Source: Actinomycetota bacterium (GTDB lineage: Bacteria > Actinomycetota > Coriobacteriia > Anaerosomatales > Anaerosomataceae). Taken from it: a DNA stretch of 64,000 bases. Shown one piece after another: positions 18,488-26,135 of the stretch (position 1 is its first letter; each line of letters starts with the position of its first letter). Where the stretch lies: positions 186,001 through 250,000 of the forward strand of contig SBEH01000002.1 in NCBI GenBank assembly GCA_009668945.1. Direction: 5' to 3'. The notes beneath the pieces were generated by a model. That model was not told the origin of the DNA, did no database searches, and saw only the letters and a list, made by a program, of their open reading frames with translations. Made by a program: the position numbers and the translations under genes.

Positions 18488-20377
18488 ATGAAGAACACAC
18501 TGTGGAGAAAAGTGCGGGGGCACGGCGCGGGGACGCGGTTGATGGCCGCGTTGATCGCGATCGTGTTCACCGTGGCCGTCACGGGGCCAGGCCTCGCGAT
18601 GGGCGCGTCGTCGGAGGGTGATCCGGCGCACGAGGAGGCTGTCAGCCTCCAGACGTTTGAAGGCGAAGACGAGGACGAAGACGAGGGCGAGGACGAAGAC
18701 GAAGACGAAGACGAGGGCGAAGACGAGGACGAAGACGAGGGCGAGGACGAAGACGAGGGTGAGGACGAAGACGAGGACGAAGACGAGGGCGAAGATACGT
18801 CGCCCGAGATCGACGTCACCAAGACTGCGGACCCGACGAGCGTGCCCGAAACCGGCGGTGACGTGGAGTTCACCATCACGGTCGAGAATATCGGCACCGA
18901 GGTCGTAACGCTTACGGACGCGGTGGACACCGTCTTCGGCTCCATCTCACTGTCGAACTTCGACAAGACCGTACTAGGCGTCGGCGAGATCGCGACCTAC
19001 ACCTTCACTGAATGGCTGCAGGGCGAGCCGAGTTCGCCTCACCGCAACGTCGTCACCGTGACTGCTCAAGGCAGTGAAGGCGAAGACGAAGGTGAGGACG
19101 AAGACGAGGACGAGGGCGAGGACGAAGACGAGGACGAAGACGAGGACGAAGGCGAAGACGAGGGCGAGGACGAGGGCACCGTCAGCGACTCTGACGATGC
19201 TGTCGTAGCCTTCGAGGACGTCTTGCCCGAAGTGGACGTCATCAAGTCCGTTGATCGGAACTGGATGATCATGCCGGGCGGCACGTTCCACTACTCCGCC
19301 CTGGTGATAAGCGACTCGACAGAGCCTGTCCAGATAATGTCGGTCGTGGACGATGTCTACGGAACCATCTACGAGTGGGCGCAGGGCGATCCAGAGATCT
19401 GGCTTGATCCCGAAGCCTCACACGAGTTCCTCTTCGACATCACCCATGGGGCGCCCGGTGTGTACGCAAACACCGTCACGGCCCTCCTATCCGACGACGA
19501 AGGCAATGCGGAGTCGGACACTGACTCCGAAGAGGTCGTCGTGACCGACCCGAAGATCCAGATAACCAAGACGTCCGACGCTCCCAGTGGCGGTTTCGCA
19601 CAGGGTGTGCCGACGCTCATCACGTATACGTACGTTGTCAAGAACATCGGCGACGTGACTCTGTTCGATGTGCTTGTGACCGATGACAAGCTAGGCGTGA
19701 TCGGCACGCTCCAAGAGCTGGCTGTGGGCGCCGAGCATACGTTCACCAAGAGCACAACACTCACCGACGGGGTCACCAACATAGCCACTGTCACGGCGAT
19801 GGACGAGCACGAGAATCAGGTCAGCGACATCGACGACGCGACCGTAGATGCATTCCTGCGGTTCACGGACATCGATCTTACCGTCACCAAGGATGCCGAT
19901 CGGAGCACCGCTAGGCCGGGTGATTTGGTCACTTACACGCTGACCTACTGGAACACGGGCGACAAGCCAGCGACGAACTTCACCATCGTCGACGACTTCG
20001 ACGAGCGGTACGCCGTGATCGTCAACGCTGCGGGCGGCGTGGTCGCAGGTGGCAAGATCACGTGGACGCTTGCAGGTCCGCTGACAGCGGCGGACGGCAA
20101 GAGGACCATCACCTACACCGCGCGCATCAACACCTCGATGCCTGACGGAACAACGAACGTGGACAACGTCGTTGTGATAACCCATCCCGACGACGCGGAT
20201 CGTTCGAACGACACGTCGGGCAGGCGCGTTGTAGTGAACGTGGGCGAGCCGTTCCTGCCCTTCACCGAGCCGTTCCTGCCCTTCACGGGTGCCGAGTATG
20301 TGCTGTTGCTCGGATTCGCCTTGGCCGCTGCGGCGATCGGACTGCTGCTACGGCTACGGACGAATATCGCAGCATAG
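18488..20377 (+). CDS. LPFTG-anchored surface protein with acidic repeats and DUF11-like domains
   Basis: A 629-residue exported wall protein; start ATG 18488 with GAGGAGG upstream. Signal peptide to about residue 38 (LMAALIAIVFTVAVTGPGLAMGA). Two low-complexity Glu/Asp/Gly stretches (about 58-103 and 198-232) separate four beta-sandwich modules of the DUF11/conserved-repeat type (starting at DVTKTADPTSVPETGG, VDVIKSVDRN, IQITKTSDAPSGG and LTVTKDADRSTARPGD). The C-terminus is a sortase signal: LPFTG (597-601), a hydrophobic helix and RLRTNIAA. A duplicated LPFT precedes it. A sortase gene lies 1.15 kb downstream. The acidic segments could bind Ca2+ or keep the modules apart; no ligand can be named. 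Confidence 0.85.
   Translation: MKNTLWRKVRGHGAGTRLMAALIAIVFTVAVTGPGLAMGASSEGDPAHEEAVSLQTFEGEDEDEDEGEDEDEDEDEGEDEDEDEGEDEDEGEDEDEDEDEGEDTSPEIDVTKTADPTSVPETGGDVEFTITVENIGTEVVTLTDAVDTVFGSISLSNFDKTVLGVGEIATYTFTEWLQGEPSSPHRNVVTVTAQGSEGEDEGEDEDEDEGEDEDEDEDEDEGEDEGEDEGTVSDSDDAVVAFEDVLPEVDVIKSVDRNWMIMPGGTFHYSALVISDSTEPVQIMSVVDDVYGTIYEWAQGDPEIWLDPEASHEFLFDITHGAPGVYANTVTALLSDDEGNAESDTDSEEVVVTDPKIQITKTSDAPSGGFAQGVPTLITYTYVVKNIGDVTLFDVLVTDDKLGVIGTLQELAVGAEHTFTKSTTLTDGVTNIATVTAMDEHENQVSDIDDATVDAFLRFTDIDLTVTKDADRSTARPGDLVTYTLTYWNTGDKPATNFTIVDDFDERYAVIVNAAGGVVAGGKITWTLAGPLTAADGKRTITYTARINTSMPDGTTNVDNVVVITHPDDADRSNDTSGRRVVVNVGEPFLPFTEPFLPFTGAEYVLLLGFALAAAAIGLLLRLRTNIAA
18662..18795 (+). repeat. Low-complexity GAC/GAR codon repeat (first block)
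   Basis: About 134 bases made of irregular tandem copies of GACGAG, GACGAA and GAGGGC codon pairs, encoding a run of Asp and Glu broken by Gly. The unit is always a multiple of three, so slippage would change repeat number without breaking the frame. Confidence 0.85.
19078..19178 (+). repeat. Low-complexity GAC/GAR codon repeat (second block)
   Basis: About 100 bases with the same GACGAG/GACGAA/GAGGGC units as the first block, placed after the first DUF11-like module. The two blocks are close enough in sequence for recombination, which would delete the intervening module in frame. Confidence 0.85.
20245..20286 (+). repeat. Two tandem 21-base copies duplicating the LPFT motif
   Basis: Two identical 21-base units (20245-20265 and 20266-20286) encode EPFLPFT twice, so the protein reads LPFTEPFLPFTG. 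Only the second copy has the Gly needed by sortase. The identity at DNA level implies a recent duplication. Confidence 0.85.
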
Positions 20378-20430
20378 CGTGTGTGCGCTTCGTTCCGACC
20401 GGATCGCACACAGGGGTCGCTAGGCTGCAA

Positions 20431-20471
20431 GGGGCTGCGTCTGCGAGAGCGGACGCAGCCCCCTACTTTTC
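20431..20471 (+). terminator. Intrinsic terminator of the surface-protein gene
   Basis: Perfect 11-base stem GGGGCTGCGTC (20431-20441) with GACGCAGCCCC (20452-20462), ten-base loop, then CTACTTTTCTC. It lies 53 bases after the stop codon. Confidence 0.85.
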
Positions 20472-20550
20472 TCGCCGCCGCTGCGGCGTACCCGAAGGGC
20501 CTCGCGAGTGTTGATGGCCGACCGCCACCCTAGATGCCGGTCCGGAGTAG

Positions 20551-20588
20551 GACGAGACCCCGGGGAGGGAGTGGGCCGGGGTCTCGTC
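20551..20588 (-). terminator. Strong hairpin downstream of the metalloprotease gene
   Basis: A perfect 13-base stem GACGAGACCCCGG (20551-20563) with its complement (20576-20588) and a 12-base loop, 20 bases beyond the stop of the minus-strand metalloprotease gene. No long U-tract follows on either strand, but position and strength suit a transcript end. It separates the convergent surface-protein and metalloprotease genes. Confidence 0.6.
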
Positions 20589-20608
20589 GGGGCGACTGCG
20601 GTGGAGGC

Positions 20609-21199
20609 TTACTTCGGGGGGACGCTCTCTCCCCAGTCGATGACGCCGTTGTCGCGCCAGTCGATGATGTGCCAGATCTCGTGGTTCAGGATCCTCGAGA
20701 GGCTTGCAGTGTGGGTCGGGCTGATCACGATGCGGCCTGACTGGTAGTACGCGATGGCCTGGCTGCCCTTGGCATCTCCGAAGCTCACGGTCGAACCGGC
20801 GAGGATCGGGTACTGCGCTATGAGCCCTGCGAGGATCGACTGCGCTTGCGCGGTCTCGTCTACAGCGGCCACCGGTGCGGCTGCGGCGGTGCTGCCGGTG
20901 CTGCCGGCACTGCCGGTGCTGACCGTGCGGGTGGTGCTCCTCTGGGTGGTGACCGGTGCGATGTAGGTCTCGGTCAGCGCCCTGGGGGTGAAGGTCAGTG
21001 TCGTGGTGCTGGCCGCGAGCGTCCCGGCGGCGGCGGTCGCGGAGAGCTTGCTCCGGAAGACCGGTGCGTCCGTGGCCGCCTGCGCGGTCACAGCGTTCGG
21101 GACCAGGCCCGCAACGAGGGTGACGGTGACAGCGACCAAGATCGTGGTCGCGGCGAAGCGGAGCGTGCGGCTCCTGCTCCAGGTGGTCTTGCTTGCCAT
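20609..21199 (-). CDS. Secreted HExxH metalloprotease-like protein
   Basis: A 196-residue exported protein; the start at ATG 21199 (MASKTTW, with AAGGGG upstream) gives a signal peptide ending near QAATDA (about residue 42). A Thr/Ser/Ala-rich linker (about 55-110) precedes a compact C-terminal domain with LNHEIWHIIDWRDNG: H173, E174 and H177 form a zinc-binding HExxH, and D180, D183, D188 and E191 offer a third ligand. The domain is small (about 85 residues), similar in scale to the catalytic end of small secreted proteases. The leader carries a c-di-GMP-I riboswitch. It converges with the LPFTG surface-protein gene, a plausible substrate. Activity is inferred from the motif. Confidence 0.7.
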   Translation of the reverse strand: MASKTTWSRSRTLRFAATTILVAVTVTLVAGLVPNAVTAQAATDAPVFRSKLSATAAAGTLAASTTTLTFTPRALTETYIAPVTTQRSTTRTVSTGSAGSTGSTAAAAPVAAVDETAQAQSILAGLIAQYPILAGSTVSFGDAKGSQAIAYYQSGRIVISPTHTASLSRILNHEIWHIIDWRDNGVIDWGESVPPK

Positions 21200-21234
21200 T
21201 CGGATCGCCCCTTGTCCGACTCCCTCGCGCACAT

Positions 21235-21274
21235 CGGCCCGACTCATCCCGTCAAGGTGCGGATGGTCGGGCCG
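21235..21274 (-). promoter_or_regulatory. Hairpin between riboswitch and metalloprotease start, possible expression platform
   Basis: A 9-base perfect stem, CGGCCCGAC with GTCGGGCCG (arms 21235-21243 and 21266-21274), lies between the aptamer and the ribosome-binding site on the minus-strand transcript. There is no U-tract. It could act with the flanking GTCCGA/TCGGAC elements to hide or free the ribosome-binding site. Confidence 0.45.
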
Positions 21275-21292
21275 TTACGAGTGGCTCGGACC

Positions 21293-21380
21293 TTCGGCAA
21301 TCCGGCTGTCATGGGAAGCAGAGGCTTCCTTTAGATCCGTGACTTTGCGAGGCTGGCCTTTCGGCCAGCTGTGCCTTTTC
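21293..21380 (-). ncRNA. Cyclic di-GMP-I (GEMM-I) riboswitch
   Basis: The minus-strand transcript upstream of the metalloprotease gene contains the GEMM-I signature in order. GGCACAGC comes first, then a P1b hairpin CTGGCC-GAAA-GGCCAG with the GNRA tetraloop. Next are CTCGCAAAGTCACGG and ATCTAAAGG, a variable hairpin GGAAGCCTCTGCTTCC, and ATGACAGCCGGATTGCCG, whose TGCC closes P1 with the initial GGCA. The match to GCAAAGYC, CUAA and GGNUUGCCG is close. The class binds c-di-GMP and controls expression of the gene it precedes. It lies about 95 bases upstream of the start codon; whether it is an ON or OFF switch is not clear. Confidence 0.88.
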
Positions 21381-21528
21381 GGGAGCGTTCCGATGTTCGC
21401 TTTTCAATCACTTACACTGTCCTTATCGGCACAGGGGCCGGTGACTTTAGACCGTTTGTGCGATTTGTCACACCATTCTTGTGCGGGTCGTCACAGCCCG
21501 AGCAGGGCGGAAGGGTGAGGCCGCGGGC

Positions 21529-22203
21529 ATGAGTCACTCCGCGCGCTGGAAACGGGCCGCCAGCAACGCGATGCTCGGCATCGCGCTCGGCTTGCTGTCC
21601 TACTACACGCTTACGACGCTGCTGACGGGGCTGGCACAACGCGACTTGAGGGGCGAGCACGCGGATGTCGCGGCGTTTGCCGCCGAGAACCCGTTCAAGC
21701 GCCTGGCGCCGCCCCCCGCGGGCGAACCTCTCGACTTCGAGGGCTGGGAGTCCGAGGACCTGCCGTACTGGGCATCGCTCCCCGAAGGCGAAGTCTTCGG
21801 CCGCATCGTGATCGAGAGCATCACGCTCGACGCGCTGATCATCAAAGGAGTACGCCCACAGGATCTCAGGCGCGGACCGGGATGGATCGACTACAGCAAC
21901 GTTCCGGGACCCACGGGCAATTGCGGAATCTCCGGTCATCGCACCACCTACGGTGCGCCATTCAGGCGGATCGACGAGCTGCAGCCGGGTGATACGATCG
22001 ACTTGTACTCGCCGTACCGGATGTACCGGTACGAGGTGGCCCGGACTCTTATCGTCCGGCCCGACCAGGTCGAAGTCGTCGCGTTCACCGAGAGCCCGAC
22101 GCTCACCCTGACGGCGTGTCATCCGCCGTATAGCGCCAGGTCGCGGATCATCGTGCAAGCCGACCTCGTCGAAGTCCGGCGGGTCGAAGACGAAGCGGAG
22201 TAG
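21529..22203 (+). CDS. Class E-like sortase
   Basis: A 224-residue membrane-anchored transpeptidase. One N-terminal helix (LGIALGLLSYYTLTTLLTGL) is followed by a sortase beta-barrel with GISGHRTTYGAPF (catalytic His137) and TLTACHPPYSARSR (catalytic Cys197; Arg204 or Arg206 as third residue). The TLTxCHPxYS form is closest to actinobacterial class E/D enzymes. ATG 21529 was chosen since GGAAGGGTGAGG lies before it; an in-frame GTG at 21481 would add a short basic extension. The LPFTG protein encoded upstream is the obvious substrate. It is followed after 10 bases by the epimerase gene. Confidence 0.9.
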   Translation: MSHSARWKRAASNAMLGIALGLLSYYTLTTLLTGLAQRDLRGEHADVAAFAAENPFKRLAPPPAGEPLDFEGWESEDLPYWASLPEGEVFGRIVIESITLDALIIKGVRPQDLRRGPGWIDYSNVPGPTGNCGISGHRTTYGAPFRRIDELQPGDTIDLYSPYRMYRYEVARTLIVRPDQVEVVAFTESPTLTLTACHPPYSARSRIIVQADLVEVRRVEDEAE

Positions 22204-22213
22204 GGAGCTACGG

Positions 22214-23155
22214 ATGCGCGTTGTCGTCACGGGCGGAGCGGGGTTCATCGGCAGCGGTCTGGTGTACGCGCTCGTAAGCGGAGGCTCCGAGGTCACCATC
22301 ATCGATGACCTCTCGACCGGTTCGATGGACAACGTGCACCCCTCGGCCGGCTTCCGGAGGCTCGATGTCACAGGACCGGACCTCAAGGATGCGCTGATTG
22401 GGGCAGCGCCTGACGTGGTCGTTCACCTTGCGGCGCAGGTCAGCGTCACGGTTTCTCTCGAAGACCCCGAGTTCGACCGGAGGGTGAACGTCGAGGGGAC
22501 GCGTGCTGTAGCCGAAGCGGCGGTCGCAGCGCGTGCCGGCCGCGTGCTCTTCGCGTCTTCAGCCGCGGTCTACGGCGATCCGGCGGAGCTTCCGCTGACC
22601 GAGGAGTCGCCGACAGCGCCGGTCGTGCCGTACGGCCGTTCGAAGCTCGAGGCCGAAGGTGTGCTCTCAGAGGTGTTGCGTCCCGCCGGCGTCGACTTCG
22701 CCTGCCTGCGCTTCGCCAATGTATATGGCCCGCGGCAGAAGGCCGAAGGCGAGGGCGGCGTCGTGGCGCAGTTCGCCTCGCGCATGTCATCGGGCGGGAC
22801 GCCGGTGATCAACGGAACCGGCAGGCAGACGCGGGACTTCATCTTCGTCGCCGACGTAGTGAACGCCTGCGTGCAGGCCGCCGAGTTCGAGGGCGTACTT
22901 GCACTACCGGGCGCGAGCGGACCCGCGTACAACGTCTCCACGGGAACTCCGACCTCGGTGAACATGCTCGCGGAGACGATGCGCGTCGCCATGCGCTTCG
23001 GCGGGACCATCGAGCACGGCGACCCTCGGTCGGGCGACGTGGAGGAAAGCGTGCTCTCGCCCGCGAAGGCCGCGTCGGTCTTCGGCTGGCACGCCGTCGT
23101 GGATCTGCCGACGGGAATCGGCGGCACGGCCGCCTGGTTCCTGCAGCGGCGATGA
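22214..23155 (+). CDS. NAD-dependent sugar epimerase (UDP-glucose 4-epimerase-like)
   Basis: A 313-residue extended short-chain dehydrogenase. The nucleotide-binding motif TGGAGFIGSGL is at the N-terminus, IIDDLSTG follows strand 2, and the catalytic elements are SSAAVYG and PYGRSKLEAE (Tyr-x3-Lys). The substrate-side segment NVYGPRQ is also present. These features fit UDP-glucose/UDP-GlcNAc 4-epimerases, supplying sugar nucleotides for envelope polymers. Exact substrate is not determinable. It is 10 bases after the sortase gene and overlaps the next gene by 4 bases (ATGA). Confidence 0.85.
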   Translation: MRVVVTGGAGFIGSGLVYALVSGGSEVTIIDDLSTGSMDNVHPSAGFRRLDVTGPDLKDALIGAAPDVVVHLAAQVSVTVSLEDPEFDRRVNVEGTRAVAEAAVAARAGRVLFASSAAVYGDPAELPLTEESPTAPVVPYGRSKLEAEGVLSEVLRPAGVDFACLRFANVYGPRQKAEGEGGVVAQFASRMSSGGTPVINGTGRQTRDFIFVADVVNACVQAAEFEGVLALPGASGPAYNVSTGTPTSVNMLAETMRVAMRFGGTIEHGDPRSGDVEESVLSPAKAASVFGWHAVVDLPTGIGGTAAWFLQRR

Positions 23156-23703
23156 GCGAATCCGCCGAGACGGCTGCCGAGGCGAAGCGTCTCGACGCCC
23201 TGTATCGCGCGAAGGCGCGCGTGGAGATCGATGCCGCCGAAGCCCTGGTGAAGGGCGCAAGCATCGTGCGGGGCCAGGGAGACATGCTCGCCTACGTGCT
23301 GCTCGTGAAGGGCGAACCCGGACCCGGTGACGTCGCCAAGGGCCGCGCGCTTGCCGGAGACGACGGTGCCGCGTTAGGGAAGGCGCTCGACGCGCTCGGT
23401 CTGCCGAAGGCGCGTTTCGCGTTCTGCACGAGGGTGGGCAGGAGCGCCGCTAAGCGGCTCGAGCGGCTTCGCCTGCTAACCGAAGCTGTCGATCCCCGAA
23501 TCGTCATCCTTCTCGATGAGGCGGCTGCCGACGACTTCGCACTAGCGTACGGAGTCGATCGCCCGGTGGCCGGGGAGCTCGTACGCGTGCTCGGGCGGGA
23601 CGTGCTCGCGACAAGCGGCTTCGAGGCTGCGCTGGCGGACGAGTCGCGCAAGCGTCAGGTATGGCGACAGCTCAAAGCGCTGGAGCGCGCGACAGAGTCC
23701 TGA
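23152..23703 (+). CDS. Possible uracil-DNA glycosylase-superfamily protein
   Basis: A 183-residue soluble protein whose middle resembles family 4/5 uracil-DNA glycosylases. VLLVKGEPGPGDVAKGRALAGDDGAALGKALDALG matches the GEAPG...GRPFVGxSG pattern in spacing but lacks the iron-sulfur cysteines and the exact catalytic residues (written here as two parts: VLLVKGEPGPGD, then GRALAGDDGAALGKAL). A later DPRIVILLDEAAA fits the central strand. The assignment is by overall pattern only. It is translationally coupled to the epimerase gene and ends before a strong terminator. Confidence 0.4.
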   Translation: MSESAETAAEAKRLDALYRAKARVEIDAAEALVKGASIVRGQGDMLAYVLLVKGEPGPGDVAKGRALAGDDGAALGKALDALGLPKARFAFCTRVGRSAAKRLERLRLLTEAVDPRIVILLDEAAADDFALAYGVDRPVAGELVRVLGRDVLATSGFEAALADESRKRQVWRQLKALERATES

Positions 23704-23708
23704 AGGCG

Positions 23709-23740
23709 CAACGGGCGCCCCAAGTGGGCGCCCGTTGCTC
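23709..23740. terminator. Bidirectional terminator between the UDG-like and ferredoxin genes
   Basis: Perfect 12-base stem CAACGGGCGCCC (23709-23720) with GGGCGCCCGTTG (23726-23737), five-base loop. It sits 5 bases after the plus-strand stop and about 20 bases beyond the minus-strand ferredoxin stop, so it can serve both convergent genes. The U-tract is poor. Confidence 0.7.
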
Positions 23741-23758
23741 GTCCGCTTGCGCGGGGTA

Positions 23759-23947
23759 CTAGTCCTCTTCGATCTCCGTGATTGCGCCCATCGGGCACTC
23801 CTCCATGCATGTGCCGCAGCCGGAACAGTCGTCCTCGTTGACCGGCTGGGCGACGTCATCCACGAGTTCGAGCACGCCCTCCGGGCACGAGTCGGTGCAG
23901 ATTCCGCAGCCGGAGCATTCGTCCTCGTCGATGATAGGTCGGGGCAT
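23759..23947 (-). CDS. 2[4Fe-4S] ferredoxin
   Basis: A 62-residue electron carrier with two complete cluster motifs, CSGCGICTDSCP and CSGCGTCMEECP, and an acidic C-terminus (EIEED). Length and motif spacing are those of clostridial-type bacterial ferredoxins, which serve low-potential reactions in anaerobes. AAGGAGAGCC precedes the ATG. It stands alone, divergent from the dnaK operon, so its partner enzyme cannot be read from context. Confidence 0.93.
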   Translation of the reverse strand: MPRPIIDEDECSGCGICTDSCPEGVLELVDDVAQPVNEDDCSGCGTCMEECPMGAITEIEED

Positions 23948-24068
23948 GGGGCTCTCCTTCGGTTCTCACGCCGCATCCGCGTGCGGCGGCTGGTACGTCG
24001 CGGCGCATGATACCGAAGGGCGCGGGCGTGTGTAAAGAGAGCAGCGGCGCGAGCTGGAGGCCGCTCGA

Positions 24069-24099
24069 CCCGAGGCGTTTCCCAAACGTGCACCTCGGG
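24069..24099. repeat. Hairpin between the ferredoxin and dnaK promoters
   Basis: CCCGAGG (24069-24075) pairs with CCTCGGG (24093-24099), and inside it CGTTT pairs with AAACG. It lies in the 299-base divergent spacer (23948-24246), which otherwise holds only the dnaK promoter region. No U-tract; function unknown. Confidence 0.35.
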
Positions 24100-24125
24100 T
24101 ATATGGTCGAGGCGTGATAAGAAAA

Positions 24126-24146
24126 CTTGACAATGTAGCACTTAGA
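24126..24146. promoter_or_regulatory. HAIR-like HspR operator over the dnaK promoter
   Basis: CTTGACA, seven bases, ACTTAGA matches the spacing of the HspR operator HAIR (CTTGAGT-N7-ACTCAAG) with the first half 5/7 and the second half 4/7 identical. It overlaps the -35 hexamer. HspR is encoded in this operon, so autorepression is expected. The match is degenerate. Confidence 0.5.
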
Positions 24147-24155
24147 TTTCATACT
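24127..24155 (+). promoter_or_regulatory. Promoter of the dnaK operon
   Basis: A perfect -35 TTGACA (24127-24132), a 17-base spacer and CATACT (24150-24155, 4/6 to the -10 consensus). The start codon of dnaK is about 90 bases further on. This is the best sigma-70-type promoter in the window. Confidence 0.7.
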
Positions 24156-24246
24156 CGGCGCTGCTGCCGACAGTCCGGCGGCACCCACGCGGTGACAGCG
24201 CCACTCCGGACACAGGGCCGGAGAGGATTCGAAAGGAGCACGACTC

Positions 24247-26133
24247 ATGGGCAAGATCATCGGAATCGACCTGGGTACCACGAACTCGGCGGTCGCGGTA
24301 CTCGAAGGCGGTGAGCCTGCGATCATCGTCAATGCCGAAGGCGATCGGACGACCCCGTCGGTCGTCGCCTTCCGCAAGGACGGCGAGCGCATAGTCGGCA
24401 AGGCCGCGAAGAATCAGGCCATCACCAACCCCGAGAACACCATCACCTCGATCAAGCGCTTCATCGGCCGCAAGTACGAGGAGACCACCTCCGAGCGCGG
24501 CACAATCGCTTTCGCGGTCTCCAAGGGCAAGGACGGCCGCTCGGTCGTGGACATCGAGGGCAAGCACTACACGCCCGAGGAGATCTCGGCGATGGTTCTG
24601 CAGAAGCTCAAGGCCGACGCCGAGGCGCACCTCGGCCAGCCGGTGACCGAAGCGGTCATCACGGTACCGGCGTACTTCAACGACTCGCAGCGCCAGGCCA
24701 CGAAGGACGCCGGCAAGATAGCTGGCCTCGATGTCAAGCGGATCATCAACGAGCCCACCGCTGCCGCCCTCGCGTACGGCCTCGACAAGGGCCACCAGGA
24801 CCAGACGGTCCTCGTCTTCGACCTCGGCGGCGGCACGTTCGACGTCTCGATCCTCGAGATCGGCGAGGGCGTCTTCGAGGTGAAGTCCACCAACGGCGAC
24901 AACCACCTCGGCGGCGACGACTGGGACCAGCGGCTCATCGACTGGCTGGCGGACAAGTTCAAGGCCGATCACGGCATCGATCTGCGGGCGGACAAGATGG
25001 CACTGCAGCGCCTCAAGGAGAAGGCCGAACAGGCCAAGATGGAGCTCTCCACTACGCAGACCACGCAGATCAACGCCCCGTTCATCACGGCGGACGCGAG
25101 CGGTCCGAAGCACCTGGACTACACGCTCACCCGCGCCGAGTTCCAGAAGATCACGAGTGACTTGCTCGACCGCTGCAAGAAGCCGGTGGAGCAGGCCATC
25201 AAGGACGCCGGCATCAAGGCAGCCGAGATCAACGAGGTCATCCTCGTGGGCGGCTCCACGCGCATGCCAGCGGTTCAGGAGCTCGTCAAGGGCATCACGG
25301 GCAAGGATCCGCACAAGGGCGTCAACCCGGATGAGGTCGTCGCGATCGGCGCGGCCATCCAGGGTGGCGTACTCGGTGGTGACGTCAAGGACATCCTGCT
25401 CCTCGACGTGACGCCACTGTCTCTCGGTGTGGAGACCCTCGGCGGCGTGATGACCAAGCTCATCGAGCGCAACACCACCATCCCGACCCGCAAGAGCGAG
25501 ACGTTCACCACCGCGGCCGACGGTCAGACGAGCGTGGAGATCCACGTGCTCCAGGGCGAGCGCGAGATGGCGGCCTACAACAAGACCCTCGGCAAGTTCC
25601 ACTTGATGAACATCCCGCCTGCACCGCGCGGCATCCCGCAGATCGAGGTCACATTCGACATCGACGCCAACGGCATCGTGAACGTGCACGCCAAGGACCG
25701 CGGCACCGGCCAGGAGCAGAAGATCACCATCACCGGATCGACGGCTCTCTCCGACGAGGAAGTCGACCGCATGGTGTCCGACGCCGAGAGCCACGCCGAT
25801 GAGGACAAGAAGAAGAAGGAAGAGGCCGAGGTGCGCAACACCACCGACAGTCTCGTCTACGGCACGGAGAAGACCCTAGCCGACCTCGGGGAGAAGGTTC
25901 CGGCCGACACCAAGAGCGACGTCGAAGCCGCTGTCGCCGAGGCAAAGAAGGCTCTCGAGGGCGATGACGTCGACGCCATCAAGACAGCCGCGCAGGCGCT
26001 GCAGGAGAAGAGCTACAAGCTCGCGGAGATCGTGTACCAGCAGGTCGCCGAGGAGCAGGCCGCTGAAGGCGGCACCGCGCCGGAGGGCGACGAGGAAGTG
26101 GCGGACTACGAGGTCGTCGACGGGGACGAGTAG
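24247..26133 (+). CDS. dnaK: Chaperone DnaK (Hsp70)
   Basis: A 628-residue ATP-driven chaperone. Signature motifs [32 protein letters not shown] and [17 protein letters not shown] are all present. The substrate-binding domain follows (about 380-500), then a helical lid and an acidic tail ending EVVDGDE. Like Gram-positive DnaK it lacks the insertion of the E. coli ATPase domain. GAAAGGAG precedes the ATG. First gene of dnaK-grpE-dnaJ-hspR-clpB. Confidence 0.98.
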   Translation: MGKIIGIDLGTTNSAVAVLEGGEPAIIVNAEGDRTTPSVVAFRKDGERIVGKAAKNQAITNPENTITSIKRFIGRKYEETTSERGTIAFAVSKGKDGRSVVDIEGKHYTPEEISAMVLQKLKADAEAHLGQPVTEAVITVPAYFNDSQRQATKDAGKIAGLDVKRIINEPTAAALAYGLDKGHQDQTVLVFDLGGGTFDVSILEIGEGVFEVKSTNGDNHLGGDDWDQRLIDWLADKFKADHGIDLRADKMALQRLKEKAEQAKMELSTTQTTQINAPFITADASGPKHLDYTLTRAEFQKITSDLLDRCKKPVEQAIKDAGIKAAEINEVILVGGSTRMPAVQELVKGITGKDPHKGVNPDEVVAIGAAIQGGVLGGDVKDILLLDVTPLSLGVETLGGVMTKLIERNTTIPTRKSETFTTAADGQTSVEIHVLQGEREMAAYNKTLGKFHLMNIPPAPRGIPQIEVTFDIDANGIVNVHAKDRGTGQEQKITITGSTALSDEEVDRMVSDAESHADEDKKKKEEAEVRNTTDSLVYGTEKTLADLGEKVPADTKSDVEAAVAEAKKALEGDDVDAIKTAAQALQEKSYKLAEIVYQQVAEEQAAEGGTAPEGDEEVADYEVVDGDE

Positions 26134-26135
26134 CC

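Noticed and set aside
18662-19178. CRISPR-like repeats
   Set aside because: The repeats are contiguous codon units within an open frame, with no unique spacers of constant length.
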